A DNA stretch of 64,000 nt from positions 186,001 to 250,000 of the forward strand of contig JADJWP010000001.1 of assembly GCA_016716305.1 (NCBI GenBank), in the 5' to 3' direction. The position numbers and the translations under genes are program-made. The stretch is from Chloracidobacterium sp. (GTDB lineage Bacteria; Acidobacteriota; Blastocatellia; Pyrinomonadales; Pyrinomonadaceae). This document shows, piece after piece, positions 26,047 to 34,148 of this stretch. Within the stretch, counting starts at the first letter, position 1, and the number at the start of each line of letters is the position of its first letter. Below the pieces are notes generated by a model. That model was not told the DNA's origin and did no database searches. It worked only from the letters and a program-made list of their open reading frames with translations.

Positions 26047-27528
26047 TCACGTTTCAAGGCTATGTCTTTTGATCATCCCGTAAAGCCGCGGACGGTACAC
26101 TCCAAGTAGATTTGCGGCGGCTTGTTTGTTGCCGCGTGTACGATCTAAGGCGGCCCTGACTATCCCGCTTTCGATCGAATCAAAAACGTCCTGATTATCT
26201 TGCCCATCCCTCGGCTCTGGCAGCTTTTCAACTATCAATTTACCTACCTGCTCAAACATGTGCTCGCCCTCGAGAAAGTTGAAGATCGAACCCGGCGGAA
26301 CAGCCTGGATGTTGCCGCCGTTGGCCGCAACGGCACCCATTTCTCCGCTGTTCGGAATGTCCATATTGTCGATCTTGCCGGTCTTGCTCAACAGAACGGC
26401 GCGTTCGATGACGTTTTGAAGCTCGCGGACGTTGCCGCGCCAGATATAGTGCAGCATCTGATCGTAAGCGGACTGCGTGAAAGTTGCGTCGGGGCGTCCG
26501 TACTTCTCGGCGAATATTTGCAGGAAATGCTCGGCGAGCATGGGAATGTCTTCCATTCTCTCGCGGAGCGGCGGTATCTTGATCTCGATCGTATTTATCC
26601 GATAGTAAAGATCCTCGCGGAGAGCTCCGTCGCTGATCGCCTCAAAGGGATCGCGGTTGGTCGCACAGATCAGTCGGAAATCGGCATCCTGCGGCTTGTC
26701 GCTCCCGACCCGGTAGTAGACCTTTTCCTGCAAAACACGCAGCAGCTTCGGCTGCAGATCAACAGGCATTTCACCTATCTCGTCAAGCATCAGGCTGCCG
26801 CCGTTCGCTTGTCCGATGAACCCGACCTTATCCGTATTCGCACCGGTGAACGAACCTTTTACATGGCCGAACAACTGTGATTCGATCAGGTCCTTAGGCA
26901 GCGCGGAGCAGTTGACCTTCACAAATGGCTGTTTCGAACGGTGGCTCTTGTAGTGAAGGGCATTTGCAATGACCTCCTTCCCGGTGCCTGATTCGCCAAG
27001 GATCAATACATTCGCATCCGATTCTGCAACGTTTTCGATGATCTCATAAATATTCTGCATCGAACGCGCACCGCCAATGATGCCCTCGTATGACTTTCTG
27101 CTGGTCAAATGGCCGCGAAGCTCTTTGATCTCGGCGGCCTGTCGGGCATTGATCTGTGCCTGCTTCTTGGATTCGACCGCGTTTCGAACGTCGACCATCA
27201 GTTCCTCGAAATCGACCGGTTTTACGATGTAGCCAAAGGCACCGACGCGCGTCGCTTCGATCGCTTTCTGCGACGAGTCGTAACCCGTGACAACGATGAT
27301 CTCGGTTTCGGGCGATATCATCTTGGACTGTCTGACCATTTCGATCCCATTGATGTCCGGAAGATTGAGGTCAGTCAGAACAACGTCAAAATCCTCAGAC
27401 TTTGCGTATTCGAGACCCTTGGCACCGGTGTCGGCCGTGATCGTGTCGAAACCCTCTGACTTAAGCTGAAACGTCAGCAGTTCGAGCGTCACCTTGTCGT
27501 CGTCGATAATGAGAGCCTTGTTTGGCAT
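26047..27528 (-). CDS. NtrC-family sigma-54-dependent response regulator
   Basis: This 493-residue protein has a receiver domain (1-120) with phospho-acceptor Asp53 and acidic pocket Asp10-Asp11. A short linker leads to an AAA+ domain (about 148-380) with Walker A GESGTGKE (178-185), the sigma-54 contact loop GSFTGA (225-230, consensus GAFTGA), Walker B LMLDE (246-250) and the GNVREL sensor-II helix. A linker of about 75 residues ends in a Fis-type helix-turn-helix (466-488). It hydrolyses ATP to open sigma-54 promoters when phosphorylated. Its own promoter region carries a -24/-12 match (27640-27625), implying positive autoregulation. Cognate kinase unknown; a hybrid kinase gene lies at 28268. 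Confidence 0.97.
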   Translation of the reverse strand: MPNKALIIDDDKVTLELLTFQLKSEGFDTITADTGAKGLEYAKSEDFDVVLTDLNLPDINGIEMVRQSKMISPETEIIVVTGYDSSQKAIEATRVGAFGYIVKPVDFEELMVDVRNAVESKKQAQINARQAAEIKELRGHLTSRKSYEGIIGGARSMQNIYEIIENVAESDANVLILGESGTGKEVIANALHYKSHRSKQPFVKVNCSALPKDLIESQLFGHVKGSFTGANTDKVGFIGQANGGSLMLDEIGEMPVDLQPKLLRVLQEKVYYRVGSDKPQDADFRLICATNRDPFEAISDGALREDLYYRINTIEIKIPPLRERMEDIPMLAEHFLQIFAEKYGRPDATFTQSAYDQMLHYIWRGNVRELQNVIERAVLLSKTGKIDNMDIPNSGEMGAVAANGGNIQAVPPGSIFNFLEGEHMFEQVGKLIVEKLPEPRDGQDNQDVFDSIESGIVRAALDRTRGNKQAAANLLGVYRPRLYGMIKRHSLET

Positions 27529-27624
27529 CTTCTGATTTCCTCGTAAATCGATCGGCGGTCCAGACAGTAACTGAACCGAGACTCGCGATCTTACATCTTT
27601 CAGCCGCTTCTGTTCTTTAATGAC

Positions 27625-27640
27625 CGCAAAATTTATGCCA
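27625..27640 (-). promoter_or_regulatory. Sigma-54-type promoter of the regulator gene
   Basis: On the minus strand TGGCAT, five bases, TTGCG. The GG and GC dinucleotides are ten bases apart, the exact RpoN spacing. Predicted start near 27614, leader about 86 bases. The 419-base spacer 27529-27947 also holds weak inverted repeats at 27690-27701 (TCGGC-GA-GCCGA) and 27716-27730 (GTATT-AATAC) that could be activator sites. Confidence 0.65.
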
Positions 27641-27877
27641 ATCCCACTTACCCGTTAGACAGCGATAAAACCTCGTCTGATGGCTCAGATCGGCGAGCCG
27701 ACTCACAGTTCGAATGTATTCTTTCAATACAGATTATACACAATTTCTTCATGCGTATCCTAATGTTATTTCCCGGGCTGCTTTGTGCCATCTTTCGATA
27801 CACACTACCGATCATGGCCGCTCAACCTGGATTTGTAAGTATTGCTATCACGGGACTTATGATGATATCTGTGAGAC

Positions 27878-27893
27878 TGGCATGGATCTTGTA
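27878..27893 (+). promoter_or_regulatory. Sigma-54-type promoter of the 49-residue protein gene
   Basis: TGGCAT, five bases, TTGTA, with exact GG-10-G spacing. Predicted start near 27904, giving a 44-base leader, almost the same as at the promoter at 25743. Confidence 0.65.
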
Positions 27894-27947
27894 GTATGAA
27901 TCCACACGTAAACATAGGATTTCGAGAACTTACTTCAGGAGGTATTT

Positions 27948-28097
27948 ATGTTAGAGACCATTATCGTTATAGTGCTTGTATTGTGGCTGCTCGGACTCGT
28001 TGCCGGTCAGACGTTCGGCGGCATTCTTCATACGCTGCTGCTTGTTGCCCTGGTCGTTTTTGTCATACGCATCCTTTCCGGGCGACGTGCTGTCTGA
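27948..28097 (+). CDS. lmo0937-family small membrane protein (49 residues)
   Basis: The product begins MLETIIVIVLVLWLLGLVAG and ends in RILSGRR. It has two hydrophobic segments joined by TFGGILH, the signature layout of the lmo0937 family (DUF5670) of tiny membrane proteins, often stress-linked. AGGAGG lies five bases before the ATG. It has its own sigma-54-type promoter and is followed by a hairpin at 28161. Too short for ordinary gene finders. Confidence 0.85.
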   Translation: MLETIIVIVLVLWLLGLVAGQTFGGILHTLLLVALVVFVIRILSGRRAV

Positions 28098-28160
28098 TCT
28101 GAGCGGTCCCCGCGACATCGCCAAACCCGGATAGCCTGATAGGCATTTTCTGGTAATATA

Positions 28161-28196
28161 GACCTCGATATTCACTTGAGTAACGAGGTCTTGCTC
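28161..28196 (+). terminator. Terminator-like hairpin
   Basis: GACCTCG and CGAGGTC form a perfect 7-bp stem around a 16-base loop, followed by TTGCTCTTGTT. Placed about 64 bases after the 49-residue gene and before the hybrid kinase gene; may end the former or regulate the latter. Confidence 0.45.
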
Positions 28197-28267
28197 TTGT
28201 TCGATGGGCCGCTTTTCGTGCGGGTCCATTCCCCCGGTGGAACAGAAATGGACGCAATGATCGATTA

Positions 28268-30280
28268 ATGACGAAACCAACAGGCCAGCTTTCAGCGATC
28301 GGTTCCGATCATATGATCGGGCTCTTTGACGAGATATTCGAACTCTACGGAACCATCGATGCGGTCGGCCGAGTGGCCGATATGCGAGGGCGTATTTTCG
28401 ATCGCACGAATACCGATCCGGACCTTTTGGTCGGCCAGATCTTAAGCGAGACCGTCTTCTGGCAATCGTCCCAAAACACATCAAAGCTGCTTTCTAATGC
28501 GATCGAGACGGCGGGTTCTGGAAAGAAGGTCGAGATCATTCTCGATTTCCGGATCAGCGTCGACGAAAAGATACCGCTCGATATAACACTACTGCCCCTC
28601 GCACGACCTGACGAACCTGCAACCATATTCGTTTGTGCGATCACACATGACCGCTCGATCGGCGATTCGCTTCATGTTAAGCGAGAGAGCGTTCAGCTGC
28701 TGGCCGCGGCGGAGAACGCCGAGATCGGACTTTGGTTCTGGGATTTTCCGGAGGAACGCGTTTATGCGACGCCTCAATGCAACGAACTGCTCGGCTTGCC
28801 GGCATACGGAGCACTCAGCTATGAGAGCTTCATAAATACGGTTCACAGCGATGATCGTGAATTCGTTTCCAACTTTCTGGCTGAATCCCGACGGCTCGGT
28901 ACTAAGTACGAGGAAGAATTTCGTGTGATCTATCCGGGCGGCGAGGTCGAATGGATCTGTGTCGAAGGCAAATCGTTTGTCAACAGTAACGGCGAGCCGA
29001 TCAAAATGATGGGTGTTGTCAGGAAGATCACCGAGCAGAAATTGGCTGCGGAGGAACTTTCGAAAGTATACGACCGAGAGAAAAAGGCTCGTGACGAAGC
29101 GGTCGAAGCCAACCGGGCAAAAGACTTCTTCCTTGCCTTCGTTTCTCATGAGCTCAGGGCCCCGCTTAATGCGATCCTGGGCTGGTCAAAGATCTTACTC
29201 ACCAAGGAAGTTGACGAAGAAACCCGACGAAATGCTCTTGAGACCATCGAACGCAGCGCGCGTGTGCAGACCAAGCTGATCAATGACCTCGTCGATTCGG
29301 CACGCGTCGCCTCGGGCAAGCTTCGCCTTGAATACAGGCCGACGAATCTCTACGAACTTGTGCGAGGTTCGTTTCAGGCACAAAAACCTGCGGCCGAAGC
29401 AAAGGGCATAACGCTTGAGTTCGGTTCCGATCGCGCGGACCTAAGTGTCTATGGTGATGCGAACCGACTGCAGCAGGTCTTTGGAAATTTGATCTCGAAC
29501 GCCATCAAATTCACGCCGGAGGGCGGCAAGGTCGCGGTCAATATCGAGTCGACCGATTCGACAGCGTCGATCGTCGTTTCCGACACCGGCCAGGGAATCA
29601 ATCCCGATGCTCTGCCGAGTATATTCCGGCAGTTTTCGCAGGGCGATGCAAATCAGACGCGAAGCAGTGCGGGCCTTGGGCTCGGACTTTCGATCGCAAA
29701 GATCCTGGCCGAACGCCACGGAGGTTCGATCGAGGCACACAGTCCGGGAATCGGCAATGGCTCGACCTTTACGGTACGTCTTCCGCTCGCGAATGCCGCC
29801 GTTCAGCCTTTGGCCGCGTCGGTCACTGCACCGTCGGCAGAACAAATGCCGCTCAAGGGCTTGAAGATCCTGGTTGTCGAGGATGACGCAGATTCCCGCG
29901 AAGTGCTTCAGTTGTTTTTGGAACAAAGCGGAGCAGCCGTTGTAACTGCGACCAATGCGCGGTCAGCGATACGCATGCTCACGAACGCGTCAGACAGATT
30001 GCCCGATGCGATAATTTCGGATCTCGCGATGCCCGAAGAAGACGGCTACTCGATGATGAAACGCATCCGTGCGATGTCGAAAGAAAGCGGCGGACAGATC
30101 CCTGCACTTGCGCTTAGCGCGTTCGCGACCGCTGAAAGCAAAGCTAGGGCTGCAGAGGCAGGATTTCAGAGTTATTCCACCAAACCGTTTGAGCCCGAGG
30201 TCTTGGTCAACGAGGTCTTCGAGCTTTACCGACGATTTTCCGGCGGCTCGGCAGTTCCGGCCGGATCGGCGAATGCCTGA
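28268..30280 (+). CDS. Hybrid histidine kinase (PAS-PAS-HisKA-HATPase-REC)
   Basis: This is a 670-residue soluble kinase without membrane spans. Residues about 15-128 look like a degenerate PAS domain, 140-258 a clear PAS/PAC (YEEEFRVIYPGGEVEWI, KITEQK). A short coiled linker leads to HisKA with phospho-acceptor His294 in FVSHELRAPLNA. The HATPase domain has the N, G1 and G2 boxes (NLISNAIKFTP, DTGQGI, GLGLGL). The C-terminal receiver domain starts at about 537 (LKILVVEDDAD), with acceptor Asp585. It likely senses an internal or redox signal. Its partner could be the NtrC-type regulator 0.7 kb away, but a direct link is unproven. Confidence 0.95.
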   Translation: MTKPTGQLSAIGSDHMIGLFDEIFELYGTIDAVGRVADMRGRIFDRTNTDPDLLVGQILSETVFWQSSQNTSKLLSNAIETAGSGKKVEIILDFRISVDEKIPLDITLLPLARPDEPATIFVCAITHDRSIGDSLHVKRESVQLLAAAENAEIGLWFWDFPEERVYATPQCNELLGLPAYGALSYESFINTVHSDDREFVSNFLAESRRLGTKYEEEFRVIYPGGEVEWICVEGKSFVNSNGEPIKMMGVVRKITEQKLAAEELSKVYDREKKARDEAVEANRAKDFFLAFVSHELRAPLNAILGWSKILLTKEVDEETRRNALETIERSARVQTKLINDLVDSARVASGKLRLEYRPTNLYELVRGSFQAQKPAAEAKGITLEFGSDRADLSVYGDANRLQQVFGNLISNAIKFTPEGGKVAVNIESTDSTASIVVSDTGQGINPDALPSIFRQFSQGDANQTRSSAGLGLGLSIAKILAERHGGSIEAHSPGIGNGSTFTVRLPLANAAVQPLAASVTAPSAEQMPLKGLKILVVEDDADSREVLQLFLEQSGAAVVTATNARSAIRMLTNASDRLPDAIISDLAMPEEDGYSMMKRIRAMSKESGGQIPALALSAFATAESKARAAEAGFQSYSTKPFEPEVLVNEVFELYRRFSGGSAVPAGSANA

Positions 30281-30309
30281 ACCGCCGCACGATCACCGAT
30301 CTAGGCCGA

Positions 30310-31092
30310 TCATCTGAGCGGCCCGAACTTAATATACGAAAAACCCGCTTTTATCTCCGATGCGGTATTGCATCCGATCAAGCCGACAAGCAGCGAATCG
30401 GAAAGCGCCGCCTCATATGCCCCTGCTTCCTTCCATTCCGCCTCTTCGTTCAGCCTCCAGAACGCCGTGATGACATTCCCCTTACGGATGATCTTCAGGT
30501 CGACCTCGCCTGCTGACGTCGGAACATCGCCCGGTGTAGAAAGTGGCTTGTATTCGGTAGGGGTACGGACGTCCATGCGGATCCCGCTTTCGCCGCCGCC
30601 GGTGCCGCCAAACGCCCTCTCCAATCGCACGTAATTCTCATCATCCTGAAAAATGATCAGCCCTGCTCCCTGATAGTCTTCTTTCGGGTCAAATTCGACA
30701 CGCGTTTCGATCTGAAAATCGCCGGCTATTGCCGTCAGCACCCGCGGAGCCGTTCGGTTCTCGCCAAATAGATCCTTACCCGACGGTATCGTAAGAACAA
30801 GCTTCTCGTCGACGAATGACATTTTCGACGGCGCTGGGGCATCAGGATCGACGAGCTTCCAGCCTGCCTGAAGGCCATCGGGGCCGAACCGAACGGTCTC
30901 CTCCCGTTCAAGCCGTCGCCCTACGGTTTCCGGCTGTTTGGTTTGGTCCGGCTGTGGAGGTTTTACTTCGGTATTCGCTGGCGTCGAAGGCGTGGGCGTC
31001 TTCGATGGCTGACTCGAATTCGAACGATCGGGACCGCCGCCGCAGGAAACGGCGATCATGAACAACATTGTCACGCAAAGAGCTTTGATCAT
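30310..31092 (-). CDS. Lipoprotein with a concanavalin-like (LamG/DUF1349-type) domain
   Basis: The product has 260 residues from the ATG at 31092 (GGGAGTG upstream). Lipobox IAVSC gives acylated Cys17. A Pro/Thr/Ser-rich linker spans about 20-65. The C-terminal domain reads FQIETRVEFDPKEDYQGAGLIIFQDDENYVRLER and VDLKIIRKGNVITAFW, typical of beta-sandwich domains related to LamG/3-keto-disaccharide hydrolase. Probably anchored in the outer membrane and binds or cleaves a carbohydrate; no catalytic residues identified. The start overlaps nothing; the CYTH gene ends 7 bases upstream, so they are co-transcribed. Confidence 0.8.
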   Translation of the reverse strand: MIKALCVTMLFMIAVSCGGGPDRSNSSQPSKTPTPSTPANTEVKPPQPDQTKQPETVGRRLEREETVRFGPDGLQAGWKLVDPDAPAPSKMSFVDEKLVLTIPSGKDLFGENRTAPRVLTAIAGDFQIETRVEFDPKEDYQGAGLIIFQDDENYVRLERAFGGTGGGESGIRMDVRTPTEYKPLSTPGDVPTSAGEVDLKIIRKGNVITAFWRLNEEAEWKEAGAYEAALSDSLLVGLIGCNTASEIKAGFSYIKFGPLR

Positions 31093-31099
31093 GGATATT

Positions 31100-31648
31100 T
31101 CACTCCCGTTCAAATCTTGCTGCGATCACCTCGCCCTCCGGCCTGCCAAGGCGGGCGGTGATCCGCGGATACGTTTCTTCCTCGGTCTCAAGATCTGCGA
31201 TCCCCAAAAGTGCTTCGGCCTCGTGGATCGCATCGACCGTTCCTTCTATCTCGACATAGTTACCGAATGGCAGGACGTCGACCATCACTTCAGCTTCGCC
31301 CGTTCGCCACGTCTTTCGTCGCTTTTCGTACACCAGAACGGGCTGCAGGCCAAGTTCCAGAATTATCCGCTGGATTGCGGCGGGGTCGCTGACATCGGTT
31401 TCCTCTTCGACCTGATGTTTGATGTCTCCGCCGCCATCGAGCCGGCGTTTGTACGTCAGGGTCGCACGATCCCGCGTCTTGCGAACCCGAAGCACCGCAC
31501 CTTTCTCAACAAGGGCCGGCCCCGCATAAATGGTGTTCTCTTCTTCGTCCTCGCCTAGAAACTCCGAACCGTGACCGGTCAGCGCCGCCATTACGTCCAC
31601 AATTCTTTCTTCGGGCAGCCTGTATTTCTTTTCGATCTCGATCGGCAT
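31100..31648 (-). CDS. CYTH-domain protein (class IV adenylate cyclase/thiamine triphosphatase-like)
   Basis: This 182-residue protein begins with the CYTH signature ExExK (Glu4, Glu6, Lys8 in MPIEIEKKYR). Other conserved basic and acidic strands follow: VLRVRKTRDRATLTYKRR, EEETDVSD, VYEKRRKTWR, VMVDVLPFGNYVEIEG. CYTH enzymes bind triphosphates within a beta-tunnel using metal; members are adenylate cyclases, thiamine triphosphatases or inorganic triphosphatases, and the substrate cannot be told from sequence. Part of a run of minus-strand genes with the lipoprotein (7 bases downstream) and the ABC exporter (57 bases upstream). Confidence 0.9.
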   Translation of the reverse strand: MPIEIEKKYRLPEERIVDVMAALTGHGSEFLGEDEEENTIYAGPALVEKGAVLRVRKTRDRATLTYKRRLDGGGDIKHQVEEETDVSDPAAIQRIILELGLQPVLVYEKRRKTWRTGEAEVMVDVLPFGNYVEIEGTVDAIHEAEALLGIADLETEEETYPRITARLGRPEGEVIAARFERE

Positions 31649-31705
31649 ATTCAGCGTTTGGTATCTGCGGGTCGCCGTCTGATATACGGCAATGTCGACA
31701 GTCGG

Positions 31706-33058
31706 TCATGAGTGCCGTATCCACTTCCATACTTCAGGGATCGTCGCACGCTTGCCGTACATCAGCATTCCGACTCGATAGACGCGCGAGGCTATCCAGA
31801 CAAGGCCGGCGATCGCAAGCGCATTAACAAGAACCGAAAGTGCTATTTGCCAAACCGGAGGCGTCTCGGCGAGTATTCTGACGGGCATCGTTATCGGGGC
31901 GAAAAACGGTGCGATCGAAACCCAGAAAGAAAGCGATGAGTTCGGATCACGAATCACGGCAAAGCTGAAATAGAACCCGACGAGCAGGAGCATGACCGGC
32001 GGAAACGCAAATTGACCGCCCTCCTGAACCGTGGTTACGATCGAACCGATGAGCGCGAAGATCGAAGCGTAAATAAAGAACCCGAGCAGGAAGAAGATCA
32101 GAAAATAAAGGATCATCAGCGGAGTGATCGTCGGTACCGACTGCATCAACTGGCTAAGATCGGCCTGAAGCGCCAGGAAACCAAGTAAGACCGTTGCTGA
32201 CACTACCCAGATCGAAAGTTGTGTCAGTCCGGCTAGTCCGACACCGACCAGTTTTCCCATCATTAGTTCGAACGGCCTTGCCGATGAAAAGAGTATCTCG
32301 GCGATCCGGGTCTCTTTTTCCTCGACCACCGCGCCCATAATCGCCTGTCCGTAGATAGCGAGCGTGATGTAGATCATCAGTCCGATGATGAATGACGCGA
32401 TCATCACGCCGTCGGCATCCTTTTCAGCTCCGGTCTCATCAAGGCCTTTGGCGTCGAAATTGACCGGCGCGCTGAGTTCGGCAAGCCGCTCTTCGCTGAT
32501 GTTCGCATCGGCAAGACGCTGTGACCGAACCGCATCATTAAGAGCATCGCGAAACGTGTCGTTCGAAATAAAATCGCCCCCCTTGCGTGACCGAAACTCG
32601 AAACGTGCGTTGCTCGCAAGGATGTCATCAGGCACAAGCAGATATGCATCTATCTCGTCCGCCGATATTTTCCCGAGCAGTTCCGTCCGCATTTCCTCGA
32701 GCCTTTTGCCCACCGCATCGTATTCGACCAACGTGAACGACTGCATGAATTGCGCCGCGTTGTTTCGCATCTTCTCTTCCTGGCTTGCCGAGAGCTCCGT
32801 CAGCGATTCCTTGGACGCCTTTTTCGCTTTCTCGATCAGACGATCGGCCGAAAGATTGCGCTGAAGCCGCGGCATGATCTTTCCCGACGGGTCAGCGACG
32901 GCTATCCGCGTCGAATCGCCTTTGAGCGAAAAGATGATCGCAGGCACGATCGCGAATCCGATCGCAAGGAGTGGCAGCAAAAGCGTGCCGATGAGAAACG
33001 ACCATTTCAGAACTACCTTTTTATACTCGTGTTTTACGACGGCTAAGAATTTTTTCAT
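31706..33058 (-). CDS. ABC-2 type exporter permease (NatB-like)
   Basis: This 450-residue permease has an N-terminal membrane helix (about 20-42), a large extracytoplasmic domain (45-230) and a C-terminal membrane region of about five helices. The EEKETRIAEILFSSARPFELMMGK motif region between helices is characteristic of NatB/ABC2_membrane_3 permeases. With the ATPase 21 bases upstream it should form an exporter for sodium, a drug or a lipid; substrate unknown. GGGAAAAATG marks the start. Confidence 0.93.
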   Translation of the reverse strand: MKKFLAVVKHEYKKVVLKWSFLIGTLLLPLLAIGFAIVPAIIFSLKGDSTRIAVADPSGKIMPRLQRNLSADRLIEKAKKASKESLTELSASQEEKMRNNAAQFMQSFTLVEYDAVGKRLEEMRTELLGKISADEIDAYLLVPDDILASNARFEFRSRKGGDFISNDTFRDALNDAVRSQRLADANISEERLAELSAPVNFDAKGLDETGAEKDADGVMIASFIIGLMIYITLAIYGQAIMGAVVEEKETRIAEILFSSARPFELMMGKLVGVGLAGLTQLSIWVVSATVLLGFLALQADLSQLMQSVPTITPLMILYFLIFFLLGFFIYASIFALIGSIVTTVQEGGQFAFPPVMLLLVGFYFSFAVIRDPNSSLSFWVSIAPFFAPITMPVRILAETPPVWQIALSVLVNALAIAGLVWIASRVYRVGMLMYGKRATIPEVWKWIRHS

Positions 33059-33079
33059 TTTTCCCTGATCTACGGCATA

Positions 33080-33997
33080 TCACTGCTGTGAACCGCCCAC
33101 GCTCTCGATGAAGATGTCGTTCAGACTCGGTTCGGTCTTTTCGAATTTCGAAATGACAACGCCCGATCGCACCATTTGCTTCAAAACATCTTGTGCATCA
33201 ACTCCCTCGGCGAGATGTAGTTCCTGTTCATCGGCGTGTGTGACGACCCGCGATATCAACGTAGTATCTGCCAACACCGTCTCGCCGCCGGTTCCGCGAA
33301 ACGCAATAAGGTTATCGCCATAGCTTTGTTTGACCTCACGCAAACTTCCCGAAATGACCTTTTTCGACTTGTTGATCAGCAAGATGTCATTACACAGCCT
33401 TTCTGCGGTCTCCATTAGATGCGTTGAAAAAATGATCGTCTTTGAATCGCTCTTGAATTCCGACATGACCTCGATCATGAATTCGACGTTGACCGGATCA
33501 AGGCCGGAGAATGGTTCATCGAGTATCAGCAGGTCCGGATCGTGCAGCACTGTTGAAATGAACTGGATCTTTTGCTGCATCCCCTTTGAAAGATCGGTCG
33601 TCTTTTTTTTCTTCCACTCCGAAAGGTTCATTCGTTCGAGCCATCGATCGATGCGTTTGTCGGCCTCAGCTGACCCGATGCCCTTCAGAGCCGCAAAGTA
33701 ACGGAGCTGATCGATGACCTTCATCTTCTTATAAAGGCCTCTCTCTTCAGGCAGGTACCCGATCCGATTTTGAAGGTGCGGCGACATTCGCTCGCCGAAA
33801 AGCGTGATCGACCCCTGGTCGGGAACCGTGATCCCAACGATCATCCTGATCGTCGTTGTCTTCCCCGCTCCGTTCGGCCCGAGAAAACCGAAAATACGTC
33901 CGGGCAGGACTTCAAAACTGAGGTCGTCCACAGCCGTGAAATCACCAAATCGCTTTGTCACCCCTTCGACGCGCAGGGTTGCGTTCGTTTCCGTCAT
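33080..33997 (-). CDS. ABC transporter ATP-binding protein (NatA-like)
   Basis: This 305-residue ATPase has Walker A GPNGAGKTTT, a signature LSKGMQQKIQ (the usual LSGGQ has become LSKGM, as in NatA-type proteins), Walker B LLILDEPFSGLDP, and a switch His in STHLMETAERL. A C-terminal domain of about 80 residues follows, typical of DrrA/NatA exporters. It partners the permease immediately downstream. Confidence 0.95.
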   Translation of the reverse strand: MTETNATLRVEGVTKRFGDFTAVDDLSFEVLPGRIFGFLGPNGAGKTTTIRMIVGITVPDQGSITLFGERMSPHLQNRIGYLPEERGLYKKMKVIDQLRYFAALKGIGSAEADKRIDRWLERMNLSEWKKKKTTDLSKGMQQKIQFISTVLHDPDLLILDEPFSGLDPVNVEFMIEVMSEFKSDSKTIIFSTHLMETAERLCNDILLINKSKKVISGSLREVKQSYGDNLIAFRGTGGETVLADTTLISRVVTHADEQELHLAEGVDAQDVLKQMVRSGVVISKFEKTEPSLNDIFIESVGGSQQ

Positions 33998-34148
33998 AAA
34001 GTTCTCGAGATCTATTGACTCTTGTAAATCATACGCGAGTCTTCGGCGGGGCGTCCAACGGTCGATCTGGCCTCAGCTGACCCCTGTCATCGCGAAAGCC
34101 GCTTATCTCGGATGAGAAATTCGAGAGATTTGGGCTAGTATTGCGGTT

